Assembly (NCBI GenBank): GCA_963575645.1
Contig: OY754466.1
Coordinates: forward strand, 47,586,001-47,650,000
Length of the DNA stretch: 64,000 nt
Direction: 5' to 3'
Source of the DNA: Xanthostigma xanthostigma
Lineage: Eukaryota > Arthropoda > Insecta > Raphidioptera > Raphidiidae
This document shows positions 1 through 12,500 of the stretch, in pieces. Both the position numbers and the translations under genes were made by a program. Every line of letters starts with the position of its first letter. Within the stretch, counting starts at the first letter, position 1. The notes beneath the pieces are model-generated. The model was not told the origin of the DNA. It ran no database searches and saw only the letters and a list, made by a program, of their open reading frames with translations.

Positions 1-138
1 AAATTTTTGAAAAATAATTTTTGACCTAAACTAGTGTCATTCCCCACTTGGAATGGTAAAAAAATTTTTTTTGTTGGATATTCCATTTATCGAGGAAGGC
101 TATAGGCTATATTACATCACGCTACGACCGATTGGCTC
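1..138. repeat. Edge of a dispersed repeat plus a fragment of a Helitron-like repeat
   Basis: Bases 1-56 are an inverted match to about 2034-2100 (shared CACTTGGAATGGT-like core), so a TIR-type element may begin left of the window. Bases 57-138 match part of the repeat at 3556-3810 (shared stretch around TTTATCGAGGAAGGCTATAG). Both are fragments without coding capacity. Confidence 0.45.
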
Positions 139-1249
139 AATGGGTTAATAGGCTCAATATTTATATTTTTTCAGAGTAAATTATATTCATTATTAACTCA
201 AATTTCCAATTTTATTTAAAGACCTTCAGTACAACAAGGTCAAACGAGATCCATTAATCTAAATTAAAGTTTTCAGTTTAAGAGTTAATCAAACAAAATG
301 GTTTTTTCAACCTTGTGTATTTTCAGTCTGTGTTCACAGCTGTAATAAAATTGAGTCATCCACCAACAATTAAAAATCTTCTTAGTCTTATGCAATGAAT
401 TATAAAAATAACGACCGGATTTTAAGAGAATTTCAAATTAAAACTATTGTTGACAATTTGACCTACATAATATAATGGACGTAGGTACCGAAATTTCTCG
501 GATTAAATGAACTAGCAAGGTTAAAGTTAACTAACCGATTGTGCTGTAAAATCATCCACAATAAACGGTTTTACGTGTAAAAGAGAAGACGTAATTTGAG
601 TTGTATATAACACTCATTCAAAAAAACAATGTGCGAATAAAGTAACGCATCATGGACACTGGTATAGATCAGTGGTCTCAAATATTTGCGCGCCGTAGAA
701 CACGTATAGTACGCGCCACGGATTTAAAAGGTTTGGAAGTTAGTCACAAACAGCGTCGCAAAGACACATTTTAGAGCCGTTGATACTCCCACCACCTCCC
801 AGCTACCTGCACGGAACGTGCGCTCGTCGGTGATTGGCCGCGATCGCTCGTTGCCTTTGTTGCTTTCCTGCTTTAAAGTACACTCGAGTACGCTATTGTC
901 AAGTTGTTATTGTTATTTTTGTTTTGTTGAGTTGCGAGTTTATAGTTTTTCAACAGACTGTACAAGCGCAAGCCTGCATTCGCATCTAACTTCCGAGCCT
1001 TTTAGATTCGTGGCGCGTGTTATACAAGATTAATTTGCTTGTGGGGTTGTGCATAGTTGAGTTTTTTCGGATCCGAAAATTGGATAATATAATATCTATA
1101 GTACACAAAATTGGTAGGTTATGTTTCTATTGCATGATGGCGGTTAATATTGTAGCTATGGGAATCATGCAATAAAGAGAATCGTCCCGCAAAAAATGCG
1201 AAATAGAAAATTGTTGGAGTGTTAAGAGTATTCGGCCCTGCAAATACCC
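139..1249. other. Non-coding stretch, hAT-like end near 669
   Basis: No gene is visible. A hAT-style terminus, CAGTGGTCTCAAA, lies near 669, and the sequence to about 1030 is more GC-rich (GCGCGCC, GCGCGTG motifs). That fits a decayed hAT-derived insertion, but I could not find a matching right end. Confidence 0.3.
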
Positions 1250-1620
1250 TCTGCACCCTTCATCTCAAATCTTTTCCCCTCGCCTAAAAACGGTTCGTGC
1301 TCTCCCGACGCTATTTTTAAAGCTAGAGAGTTCTGGTAAACGCCAAATGAAAGACAAAGAATCAGACTACAGATCCTTCAGGCGATTTTTTTGAAAAACA
1401 GTTTCGCCTACGTGTGAAATATTTCGTAACTTATTATTTTTTTCACAAGGTTGTAAGTTTTTTCAGGAATTTTTTTTCAAAAAAATCGCCTGAAGGATCT
1501 GTTCTGATTCTTTGTCTTTCATTTGGCGTTTACCAGAACCCTCTAGCTATAAAAATAGCGTCGGGAGAGCGCGAACCGTTTTTAGGCGAGGGGAAAAGAT
1601 TTGAGATGAAGGGTGCAGGG
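1250..1620. repeat. Foldback element with arms of about 145 bp
   Basis: Left arm about 1250-1398 and right arm about 1473-1620 are near-identical inverted copies (for example CAGGCGATTTTTTTGAAAAA against TTTTTTTCAAAAAAATCGCC), separated by about 75 bp. It looks like a palindromic non-autonomous DNA element. The reading frame crossing the right arm is incidental. Confidence 0.8.
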
Positions 1621-3555
1621 ACGAATAGTCTTAAGATTGCATGTAGCAGCAATTTTATAGGGGATGCGCAAAAAATATGTATTGTTTTTTTTCAAAACAT
1701 CTTGTATAAACTGTTATTATTAAAAAAAAAATTTTTTGAAACATACATGCATTTTTTTATTCCACAATAAGATTCCAAAATATTAATATAATATAGATAC
1801 TGTGGATTCCCAAAAAATAATTTGGAACGACCTCATTAATAACAAAACAAAGCGTAGGGTTTTTTTATGAACACACGGTATATAAATACTGCATCATACA
1901 TGGTCATGATGATTTTCCCGTAAGCGGTGCGTTACTGTGCTATTATTCTGACGTAACTCGAAGACATGGGTATCATAAATATATTACCTATTCATACTAT
2001 ATAGTATAGTCGATCCAGCACACTATCATTACTTTTACCGTTCCAACACCATAAGTGGGGAACAGTACTAATTTAAATCAAAATTTATTTTACAATATTT
2101 TTTTCGTTTTGAGGTCACTGGCGACTGGCGTTATTGTGAGTTGTTAAACGGAGAGAAAAAATAATCCATTGATATTTTTTTACTACAATATATATTTACT
2201 CCAAAGCGTCTTCCAACATCACTTATGTTTTTTCCCGCTTCTATTGCGCGTATTTATAAAATTTTTTCGTCAATACACAAATATTTTTTTACTCGCCATG
2301 TTCACAGTTTACAAGTTTATATCGGCAACTAAGAATATAATAACTTATCGACAACAGCTTAGCTAAACATATGAAAGATAATCCCAAAAAACAAAGAAAC
2401 GAATTTCTTAGAATCTTCGGTATGCCGACAACAAAGCAACAAAATAACAAACAAGTACTGTTTATTGTTTAATGATGACGTATATTGTTGTCGTTATTTA
2501 AAAAGGGCGTGTCGTTATTTAAAGTGTATCATTTTATGAGCAACAAGGTAAACCAACTAGAGTTAAGTAATTTCGACGTTTTAAGGAGTTTGTAGTTATA
2601 TCGAGTGACGTTAAATGGAGTTTACACTGTAATTGTACAGAAAATGTAGACAAGACCGACTATAGAACGAAGTCTCAATTAATAACTAAGGTGAGTTAAC
2701 ATCAGAAGTTATAAAACAAAAGTTTACTTGGAGTGTAAAAAACGTGAGAAACGATAAGTGGAAAACATTAGACTGTTCTTCACAGTCGTTGCGTTGACGT
2801 GGCGGGCGGTTTTGTTTTTAAATTTATTAAATGCGTATGTATAGAAAACGCGTATATTATAAAAATGATGTTATTTTTATATTTCTGATATTTTTCTTTA
2901 AAGCAAACAACGTGCAATTATTAAAATTTGAACAAAGAAGAGGGTTAATTATAATTTTTCTAGTTTTTTGCGCGATCAACTCTTTCATGTGATATCCATA
3001 TCAAGAAGGCCGTGAATAAAAAAGTAATCCGCCATCTTGAGACGTCTGCCATATTGGATTTATACATTGTCACCAGACTTATATACGTGCGCAAAATTCA
3101 AAAAAAGTCGCTTAAATTGCAATATTTGATACAAACTGACAGACTGACTGATTGACTGACATGAATTTAAAAAAAAGCTTGTAGATTAAATTTCAACTTC
3201 AAATGTCTGAAACTAAAATTTGCCTTGGTTTTTTTGTTATTAAATATTAATCTGGAATAATATGATTATTATTTTCTAAACGTGATGGCTAAAATTTGGT
3301 CAAGGATTTTCGTAATCGCTAACAGACCAAGAGCGTAACTAATGCAAAAATATAATTAAATTAAGAATTTTTACATTTAAAGATTCTGATATGAATTTTA
3401 TTACTGTTAATTGTTCTAGTTCACCAACATATAAATCGTATATTTTTTATCTCATTTTAATATAAATAAAAGGTCATCGTAAAAATAGCATCTTCCAACA
3501 CGAGCTATCGTAAAAAAACTTAGTGTAGGTTTATATGGTTTGTATTTGTACATCT
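1621..3555. other. Non-coding AT-rich stretch
   Basis: No gene can be supported. The only recognisable piece is the inverted copy of the window's first bases at about 2034-2100. A good splice-donor string (ACTAAG then GTGAGTT) occurs near 2690, but nothing links it to an exon. Confidence 0.4.
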
Positions 3556-3810
3556 ATAGATACTAATATAATATAAAGCTGAAGAGTTCGTTTGTTTGTT
3601 TGGTTGAACACGCTAATCTCAGGAACTACTGTTTCGAATTGAAAAAAAAAAATTTTGTTGGATAGCCCATTTATCGAGGAAGGCTATAGGATATATAATA
3701 TCACGCTACGATCAATAGGAGCGGAGCATCAATTAAAAATGTTGCATACTCATGTACCTCCCCCCCTCATTCGTTCTTTTGCACTGGGTGAAACCGGGAG
3801 CGACCGCTAG
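3556..3810 (+). mobile_element. Helitron-like short repeat ending in CTAG
   Basis: The segment ends GACCGCTAG followed by T, after a short GC-rich region, as Helitron 3' ends do. It carries the phrase about 3661-3720 (CCCATTTATCGAGGAAGGC) also found at 57-138. Related ends appear at 23612 and about 62645. No Rep/helicase is present, so it is non-autonomous. The assignment rests on the terminus and is tentative. Confidence 0.4.
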
Positions 3811-3909
3811 TAAAATATATAAGTACCTATTATGATATATTTCTAATAACAAGTTTAATTAATCTGTAAGATTGCTATAAGTTCTTTATATGTAATGCTG
3901 AGAAATGAT

Positions 3910-5158
3910 AAAGATATAATAATAAATAATAAATCTCTTTATTTCATTTGATGAGAGAAACTCATATAAAAAACGTCATACATATAAATTACAAATTAAA
4001 AAATTCAGACAAATTGTAAAATGTGTTCCCCAGAAGGAACGTTTTTAACAAACGAGAAAAAATATTCGAGTTGTTACAGTTCTTAATTTGACTTGGAAGT
4101 TTATTAAAAATTTTAACACCTATGTTGAGAGGAGAATTTTTGCTTACATCAAGTTTGCCAAAGGGAGAACTCAGGTCATGCCTAAAACGCGTATTGTAAG
4201 AATGATAGTCACCATTTGTGACAAACTGATTATAGTTTTTAAAAACAAACAAAGAAATTTCATAAACGAAAATTTGACAAAGAGTCATGAGTTCGAGATT
4301 ATAGAAAGAATATGTTATAGGTTGACAACAATTGTGTTAATAAATTGTACTCTCGGGAATCGCGATTTGGATCCAAATTAAAATCACCACACAATAAGAA
4401 AGAAACATGTGGTTGGAAAATAGATTCAAAGACTAGTTCCATATTACGATAAAATATAGTACTAGTAACACCAGGTGATCTATAACATACTAGAATAATA
4501 ATATTTGTTTCAGGTTTGGGTTTCCATAGAACCAGTGGCGGATTTACCAGCAGGCTGAGTAGGCTTGAGCCTAGGGCGGCAGATTTTAGGGGCGGCAAAT
4601 AAAAATTATTTAATTACGTTTATGGTATGTACATTATTGTGTAAGTAGCATACATTAGCACGATTTATTAGTCGTACGTGGTTAACTTTGATTAACCCCA
4701 AAAATTATTTCTTGTGCAATTTCAACACCAAATTGTTGGATTTTAAAAAATATCTATAAGAACTGACAATTGCTGAGGTAAGGGCGGCAAAAATTTAGAA
4801 GCCTATACTTGGGAAATGTGTAAATCCACCACTGCATAGAACACCACAAATTTCGATTATCTGTTCAGAGCAATACTTTTTTAGATCTAGTTCTATAACA
4901 TTCAACCCACTTCTAAACCATAAACCAACACCGCCGCCCTTACGGGTTACTCTGGAATAGCTAGCGCCTAGTTTAAAACCAGGAAAATTAAATGACAACA
5001 CAGAATCAGTTTTGGTGTGGGTCTCAGTTAGACACAGGAAATTTAAATCAGTGGTAACGTTGAAAATATATTCAGAAGTAATCCCGAAAGGGCCACACGG
5101 AAATTTAGATGGGCCAAAGCTGAAGTATTGATGGGGAATAGTTCCATCAGGCAAATTT
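3910..5158 (-). mobile_element. Internally deleted non-LTR retrotransposon (LINE) with nested MITE
   Basis: Reading leftwards from 5158 the frame encodes an APE-type endonuclease segment (LCLTETHTKTDS, then VTRKGGGVGLWF, then ICGVL). It is cut by a MITE at 4533-4834 and resumes as WKPKPETN...YRSPG...LLCGDFNLD, the usual endonuclease motif order. Near 4300 it passes directly into the extreme C-terminal block of such proteins (HSYNTRFRHDLSSPFGK ... KIFNKLPSQIKN, 4288-3989) with no reverse transcriptase between, so the centre is deleted. An AATAAT-type tail lies at about 3907-3932. It is dead and resembles the Jockey/CR1 group by motif style. Confidence 0.8.
4533..4834. mobile_element. hAT-type MITE (family 1, copy 1), 302 bp
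   Basis: Termini are CAGTGGCGGATTTAC and GTAAATCCACCACTG, with the direct 8-bp target duplication CATAGAAC at 4525-4532 and 4835-4842. Removing the element and one duplication restores the LINE endonuclease frame (ICGVL joined to WKPKP), confirming both boundaries. The 8-bp duplication and CAGTG ends are hAT hallmarks. There is no transposase. An inverted family member is at 55851-56140. Confidence 0.92.
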
Positions 5159-6091
5159 TAAACATTTTTTCATAATTTTAATCTTTTCGTAATTTTTTTT
5201 TAAAACCTTAAGAAAGGTGGTAATAAAGAGTGATTTTTTAAAAAAATCAATAAGTAAACGACACATTATTTTTTACGGAGAATATCTTGAAATACACTAA
5301 TTAGTGTATTTCCGTATACGACTCATACATTGGGGCCGACTGGATGAAGGAATCAAGGGATCAAATCAAAATTTCTCGACGTTTCGTAGCTTCCTGAACA
5401 ATTTGGCACCATTTCGAGATTTTGAACCTGGGAGCTTGGATGTTTATAATAAGCTTTTATCGGACGTACTTTGAAGTTACATATTTAAGTGTGAACACTG
5501 CTTTACAATATACAATATAGAGTTATATTCACGATCAAGTTCAAGGAACAATCCATAAATTTTCATGACCTAAATAACAGACGGAAAAATAAATATTCAC
5601 TGGACTGCAGTTTTCCTTATGCTGCTCTTTTCAGATCTACTCTAAGATTATACAAGCTTTTAAATTTCTTAACCTATAAATAAAATTATATTATTTGCGA
5701 ATTTGTTATTCTAACGTATAGAAATGTTTTTTCGTTTTAAAGTTGCTCCGAAGAATCCGTATTAGTATCTACAACCATACGGACAAATAAAATAAATCTT
5801 TGTATTTTGTCAAATTATGATAATCTATAAAAATATTGTCATTGCTTCAATGAAAAATCACCAATTTTGACGAATCTCAAACTTTCAGATATAAAATACA
5901 GTGTAGAACTTTTATTTAACGAAAAACTCCTTAAAACGTAGAAATAGCTAAAGTTTGTTTGGTTTACATTTACACTCTATATAGCGTAACAACCACTCTC
6001 AATAGCGAAACAATAGGTCATTATTTAGACCCCAACAATAGGATTCTTAGAAATGTGTTCATTTGATTCTTTTTATTTAGAAATTATTTAG
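5159..6091. other. Non-coding stretch with a decayed Penelope-type hairpin remnant
   Basis: No gene. On the minus strand near 5370-5395 the string CTACGAAACGTCGAGAAA has the hammerhead 3' half (GAAAC then GUC then GAG) but no CUGANGA box, so it is at most a degraded Penelope-like fragment. Confidence 0.35.
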
Positions 6092-6302
6092 AAATTAAAA
6101 AAAAAACTATTAACATTAAACTTAAAACCTGAATAAATTATTGAAAACAAAAAAAAACCCGTTGTGCCCGACTGATTAAAAAGATATCTAATCTTTTTAT
6201 TTAAATATCTTTTTAATTAGTCGGGCACAGCGGGTTTTTTTTTTGTTTTCATCAATTTATTCAGGTTTTAACTTTAATTTAAATAGTTTTTTTTTTAATT
6301 TC
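6092..6302. repeat. Foldback element with arms of about 95 bp
   Basis: Left arm about 6092-6190 and right arm about 6203-6302 are inverted copies, meeting at CCCGTTGTGCCCGACT... and ...AGTCGGGCACAGCGGG with a loop of roughly 12 bp. A MITE-like hairpin without coding potential. Confidence 0.8.
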
Positions 6303-6840
6303 CACCAACTAGTTTTGGAGAAATCAATGTAACAATATACATCTACCGAAATATAAAAAAAATCAAGCCTTTTATAACTTGCCTTGGTGCTCGTACTACC
6401 CTTAAGTGAAACTAAGAAAATATTCCAAGACCACTGTAATGATTTACGATTTCTCGTAAACTTCTACAAATTGCAAAAACCGTTTGGACTCTTCTCTGTT
6501 ATTGGCTAATCAGTTCAGCTTGCTCGCGATATGTCGTTTAAAAACTTGTTTGTCCATAATTCGTATGAGTTACGGTCGATTGAAAGGAAAGTATTTCTTA
6601 AAATAACAGTGTAAAAGTGGAAAAATACAGTTTGTAAAATATGTGGGAGTAATTCGAAGGGTCAGTTTTGCAATAAGTTAATCACTAATCAGTAGGACAG
6701 AAAATGTATGCAATTTGTTTTTACTATGTGAATTTTAAAGACGTACAATACATGTTATATATTACGATGTGATGGTATATTAAAATTACACGAGTACCTA
6801 CAACACTACCTATAATAATGTTACTTCAGCTATTTGTGTA
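6303..6840. other. Non-coding stretch, nothing recognisable
   Basis: No coding region, RNA gene or clear repeat boundary was seen between the foldback to the left and the TIR element to the right. Confidence 0.4.
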
Positions 6841-7315
6841 TATGTTACGGTCAATATCCGGAATCCGGGCAATGTCGACATTGACCGGTCAATGTCGACA
6901 ATGCCCGAGCCACATCGGGCAATGTCCGAAATCTGACAAGGTTAAAAAAATAGATTTTTTATAAACATGAAACGCTGACATTTGATTGTATCTTTATCAT
7001 GATAAGTTATCATTAACGCTTTATGGAATTTTTATCACTGCAGATATCAACTATTGAAGAATATATTTTTTAGCTTTATATTACAATTATTGATGATTTG
7101 AACCACGTATAATTTATTTCCACACATTTTATTTATTTTAAGTGATAAAAATTCCAGCGTTTATGATAACTTATCATAATAAAGATACAATCAAATGTCA
7201 GCGTTTCATGTTTATAAAAAATCTATTTTTTGAACCTTGTCCAATTTCTGACATTGCCCTATGTGGCTTGGGCATTGTCGACGTTGCCCGGATTCAGGAC
7301 ATTGACCGTAACATA
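6841..7315. mobile_element. TIR element, TGTTACGG family, copy 1
   Basis: Starts TATGTTACGGTCAAT and ends ATTGACCGTAACATA. Arms continue inward as imperfect inverted copies (ATAGATTTTTTATAAACATG against CATGTTTATAAAAAATCTAT). If the outer TA is the duplicated target, the TIR begins TGTTACGG, consistent with but not proof of Tc1/mariner. A shorter relative with the same ends is at 40794-40958. Confidence 0.75.
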
Positions 7316-7844
7316 TAGATTATTACATTATGAACTGATGTAGTCATAAAGTGTGTAACAGAAAGTTGACAGAGATCGATGGTTTGTTTGGATTCCATAT
7401 GAGATAAAACGAATAATGCGCCCCACGTTTTTCGTTTTAAATCCTACAAATTAAAAATCTGTCTGTAAAGAAATTATTTTATACTTTTTAGTTCGTTTTA
7501 AAAAACCTGTTATATTAAAAATGATTTTATTTCTTTTATTATTAAGGACGGGGGGGGGGGGGGTAGCTACTAAAAAACTCGATTTTTATGATTACATTTT
7601 CTTTTAGTAAAACGTTTAAAGAATGTTGTGTCAAAATTTAAAATCAATCGGAGCAAAACTCTCAGTAATAGCCCTCCTCTAATACTGTGGAGCAGCAAGA
7701 GCTCGGCGCTTGGTGAGTCAGCGTCGAGTGTATAAACGCAATTTTGAATTTATATAAGTTTTGGGTACATAAACGCAGTACCCGTTAGAATAAGACGTAA
7801 ACTTGAAAAAAAAGCCGAAGACAACGAAGTTTTTGCAGGGAATG
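7316..7844. other. Non-coding stretch with a homopolymer G run
   Basis: No gene. It contains a run of about 14 G residues near 7550-7562, a likely slippage site and assembly caution. Confidence 0.5.
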
Positions 7845-8430
7845 TAGGGGAGGGAGGGGGAATGGCGCTCACTGGGTAATGGCGCTCACCTCTGTAACTC
7901 TGTCAAAAAGGAAAGTAGCAACACGTCACGTCGCGTGAAGCGCGAGGGGATAGACAGCGATGCAAACGGACAGTCAGCTCGCGTCATGCGACCGTGAAGA
8001 GCGTTTTTTTGTTTGCGGCCGCGCTGATCTAATTTTTAATTAGGTGCTGAACAAGTTAAGTTGCTGGGCTCGCTATACTATGGATTCAGTGTTGCAGATT
8101 TGCGTAAACTTGTTTATAAATTTGCTGAGCGCAACAATATCAAAAACAATTATGATCAAAGCAGTAAAACAGCCGGATTGGATTGGGGACACTACTTTAT
8201 GAGACCCTGAGCGGCATTACCCAAAGTCAGGGGCAATGCCGCTCAAACATGTTTTTTTAATAATGTTTTCCTACTACTAGTAGGTGAAAGATATATGCTT
8301 TTGTTGTTAAATTGTTGATTACTCGATAATTAAAGACTTTGTTACTCTTCTTAATTTTGATTTATGATAAATAATTTCAAAAATACACCATGTTTTCCTT
8401 AAGTAAACGCCATTCCCCCGTCCTACCCTA
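7845..8430 (+). mobile_element. Decayed pogo/Tigger-like DNA transposon
   Basis: Inverted ends TAGGGGAGGGAGGGGGAATG (7845 on) and CATTCCCCCGTCCTACCCTA (to 8430) start and end with TA, the Tc1/mariner/pogo target. Inside, about 8063-8210 on the plus strand reads DLRKLVYKFAERNNI then TAGLDWGHYFM. This matches the CENP-B-type region of pogo-like transposases, which carries an AGxDW...F motif. The frame is short, there is no DDE catalytic region, and flanking sub-terminal repeats (GGGTAATGGCGCTCA) remain. A pseudogene remnant. Confidence 0.65.
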
Positions 8431-9110
8431 CTTTATGCTGCTGTTAAAAAAATAAATATCTTTCTTTGTTTTTTTAGAATTCAAATTTTAATTGCGTTTA
8501 TCTCGAAACCACGTTTCAAAAGTCCGTGTACATCGTCATTTCAAAACTACTGCACCGATTCTTTTCAATTTGTGAACACACTTTCTACATATAAAATACC
8601 AGACCCCAACGTTTTTAATTTTTTTTTGTTACATTAAGGGGGTTTTACAGCTATCAAACGGCAGTTTTTTTCGTAAAAAATCGCAATTTTGACTTGAAAC
8701 AATCACCTAAAGTTTAAAAAAATAAAAAAAAGAACGTTGGGGTCTAGAAAAACATATGTTTTAACTAAATTGTTTTGTTTTTTTTTATTTCTGATAATTC
8801 TACGCTGATATATAGTGTAGGTACACCGCAAATAATCTTTTTTAAAAGGCGCCCTCGAAAATGCTTTGTCACCGGCTTATTTTTCGATATTTTTCTACAA
8901 AAAAATTACAAAATGTTGTTCGAAAGATGCTTTGTAACATGCGAAACATTAAAATATATCCACTTCTACGATATCTCTAAAAAAATTCCCAAAAGAAAGT
9001 GTTTTTTTTCATCCGTTAGAGCCTACCCCCCCTTAATTAAAATAATTGATAAAATACATTTTTGGTTACAACAATAAAATTTGCAAAACATCAAGTTTCG
9101 GTCTAAATCA
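8431..9110. repeat. Probable dispersed repeat, unclassified
   Basis: A region with an inverted pair around AACGTT (8610-8625 against about 8730-8745: CCCCAACGTTTTTAATTTTT / AAAAAGAACGTTGGGG) and long T/A runs. A 100-codon plus-strand frame here has no recognisable domain. I cannot assign a family. Confidence 0.3.
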
Positions 9111-9118
9111 GGTTGGAC

Positions 9119-9347
9119 CATAGAGATATTATACTAGAGTACGCGAGTGGGCCGTGAAAGTGTCTGCAATTCAGACAGAAAAAAGTTCCTTACCTCTATG
9201 ATAACTAATGATACAAAACACTGCTGATTTGAGTAAACACATATAATGATACGGAACGTTTGCAGCGTTCTCTCTCTGAACTTCAGACACTTTCATTTAT
9301 GGCAAGCATACCCGCTAGCGTACTCTAGTTACTTATATATCTCTATG
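9119..9347. mobile_element. 229-bp MITE with 8-bp target duplication
   Basis: Starts CATAGAGATAT and ends ATATCTCTATG, with inner inverted copies (ACTAGAGTACGC / GCGTACTCTAGT, GAAAGTGTCTG / CAGACACTTTC). The direct duplication GGTTGGAC lies at 9111-9118 and 9348-9355. An 8-bp duplication fits hAT or P superfamilies; the CA start and GC-rich target lean to P, but this is only a hint. Confidence 0.85.
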
Positions 9348-9399
9348 GGTTGGACTCCAGTTACGTTATATACACTATATTAGTTACGTGATAAAGAAT

Positions 9400-9560
9400 T
9401 GAGTTTATTTAATGGCGTCGTTGCACCGCCAGGATTCGAACTGCCGAGTGCAGTCACGAGATCAGTGAAAGTGACCTCAACAGACAATTCAGCGATGTGC
9501 TCGTTAATCTGGAGATCATCCGAGATCAAGGGCTAGCCAAACACAATCGTGAACCGAATT
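9400..9560 (-). repeat. Possible tRNA-derived SINE fragment
   Basis: The minus strand carries GTTCGAATCC at about 9432-9441, a good Pol III B-box. An A-box-like TGGCTAGCCC lies roughly 100 nt upstream, farther than in a tRNA. No cloverleaf can be drawn, so this is at most a SINE head or chance match. Confidence 0.25.
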
Positions 9561-12500
9561 TCAATTAAAATTATATTATTTATTATTGTTACAGTTATAT
9601 CTTCCATATAATTAAATTATAATAATATTGTTGGGTTTCACTATTTTTGAGAGTCACATTTTTAGCTGTTGTGTATTTTCAGTTAGTTTTTTTTGAACTG
9701 GTTTATTTAATATCGCGCTCTGTTTATTTGTTTCAAATCTTGTAACCGACTTTCCGTTATTTGATTAATGCCCATTTCACCGAACACTATTAGATATAGA
9801 AGTTACTAATCTTGGAACAAATCTATTGGTTAGAATAAAATTAACTTTCAATTCACCAAGCAAAATATCGGATAGAAAAGTGAGTTAAAGAATAAATATA
9901 CACTGCACTATACTTCTTGCTCTTTTTGTTGAATATTTTGACGTTCACTCAAAAACTCGACCGACCGCGTTAGTGTAAACGTCAACAAAAAGTTTCACAA
10001 AATAATAATGTTTTCTCCTAACTCAATTGCACACAAAGCTTCCACTAACTTTAATGTTTTACAACTATACACTTCAAAAAGTGTTAATAAACAATATATA
10101 AATGAATTCACAAGAGCAACTGTAGATATAATACTCCACGTTTATAGATTAGGTATTATGATCTATGTGGCGGCCATTATTATTTTACCAGGCGAATGAA
10201 TATCTATATCCTCGAAGTAAGACAATAGATTTATACTTGCATGTATGTTTGGTGAATTGAATTATCGCTACTAATTTTGGAAGAATAGTTCCGATGACAA
10301 TACGATATAGTAATAACTAGCTGCGACCGACCCAACTTTCGTCCGAGTACATTCAATAAAGCTCACTAAAAACTTAAAAATAAAATAGATAAATAAACTT
10401 TTTAAGTTCAATCTAATGTTTTATTCTAAATAAAATAAAATCTTGGGCGGATTTAGTAAGACACTTTCTTTTTTGGAGTTTCGAAATCATATCTGGCTTT
10501 CGACTGTCTTCTTCGACCAGTCCACCCCACGATTTTATTTCAGTTGTCGCCATTTTTAGCGCGAAAAGCGTGAAGTAGGTGTTAAAACGCGTACAAGGAT
10601 TGTATGTTTTTGTTTATTAGTTGTGTTATTATAATTAAAGTCATTAGTTTACTAATGTTAGGTACTAAAATAAATTTGACAATATTCAAATTTTCAAAAT
10701 TAGGCATAGCTAATTGTTTCCTTAGATTTAATCACAATCAAATTGCATAATTAATTTGGCACTTAGCACGTCATCCTTGACTAAATTTAAATTGAGCGTT
10801 GCTCTTGAAATCTTGTAGGATTTACAAACTGTATTAAATTGTAAATGATCGTCTCTAATTTTTCAAGAACATTAAATCAATTAAGTACAAAGCTATACTT
10901 TTTAACTATAAATTAACATATAATTATGTACTTAATATTATAACGAAACTGTTTTTTTTTTGCTCTAATCTGTAAAAAAAAATCCAGCCAACTTAAAAAA
11001 TATTGACATTTGATATATAATTTCTGATATCGCGTGAGGTGATGCGGGTAATGGCTAGTATTCAATATGATATTTGCTATTCGTCGCCATGGGTACCTAC
11101 ATAATATGTTCCACGTCATGTAAAAATGAATCAAAGCATGCTTAACTAGTTTATTTCAGACAGATCTACGAAACAAAAGAACAGCTGTTTTTTTTTTATT
11201 TTCAAAATATTTCCGAAACTATAAAGTTAAGTAAAGCCGTTATGAAAAGTATACCATTATTATATAAAAAACATCGTTAAAGCATATATCTCTTTTGCGC
11301 ATGCGCCGATTTTTCCCAAAATTTGGTTTCAAATAGTTCTACCGTTTGACAGTATATCGTGCTCGCAGACAAATAGATTAACAGACGCACAGAGTTTTTC
11401 CAAAAAATATGTTTTTTTAATTCAGGTGACCTCAAAACGAAACATATTGTAAAACAACAGCAAACGCAACCCAATAGAACTGAAGTCGTTATAGAATGGA
11501 CTTGTCAAAAATGTTTAAAGTTAAGTGAAACCTGGCTATTTTATAGGCTACACGCGCAATAAAATGTAGTACCTATAGTCCTATATATTATATCGAGCAT
11601 GATGATATTTTGAATCATGCGATAGTTAAAACTTAGTGACTCAACATAACGTCACTTACTTGGCAAAAATAACAAACATTACATCCCAGATATACATAAA
11701 CTCTTCTTGCATAGTATCCAACAAAGCTTTAATAAAATATTTAGTTTTCCGTTGAGCTTATTTTCAGTTTTTAATTTTTTTCAAGCTAAGACCCTGCGTC
11801 AATTTTATATCACTGTAGCGCTCTCTAAGAAAACAGTGCTAGTATAGTCCGGAAATAACGGAGAGTAACTCATCATCATAGTACGGTTTGCTTAATGGAG
11901 CGGCAGAAGCAGTGAAACAATGTAAAGGACATTCGTCTCACGCATAAGAAATGTGCTGCTTATATTATATTGGGAAGTATTAGTGTATAAGTCACTGCCT
12001 ATTATAGTTCGAACTGAACTATAGACATATATAAAATTAATAGTAATTTATGCCAAATTATGTTAAAATTATTTCTGTAAAATTGTAAAAGTACGATTTT
12101 TTTTATAAAAATCCGGATCAAACGCACGTATCAAATCCTAAAATTCGTACGTGCGTACGTGTTTGCACGATTCTGCATGAGTTATTTTGAAAATGCACAC
12201 ACATGATTCGACGTTTAAGCTATTTATATACCTAAAGTGCATTTTTTATGGTGTCAAATTTAGATTATTGTATATATTTGTGTTATAAAAAAAATTTTAT
12301 GAAAATTAATTTTCTTAAGATATTTCCATGCACTCTGCAATAATCTGATTTGAATAAAATATCCAAGAAGACTTAAAGAGAGAAGACCGAATTTTACAGA
12401 TAAGTGCCTTACAACAGTTAAAAGGTAACACAAAATTGTAAACATGTTAGATTTCACGCGTTGCTTAAGTTGCATATTAAAGAAGTTATTAACTTCACCA

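Noticed and set aside
1414-1770. 118-codon plus-strand frame
   Set aside because: It lies across the right arm of the foldback at 1250-1620 and has no domain.
2580-2700. A promoter and non-coding exon ending at the donor near 2690
   Set aside because: No TATA or initiator in place and no coding acceptor downstream that would need it.
9400-9560. A tRNA gene on the minus strand
   Set aside because: There is a good B-box but no correctly spaced A-box and no cloverleaf; kept only as a weak SINE candidate.
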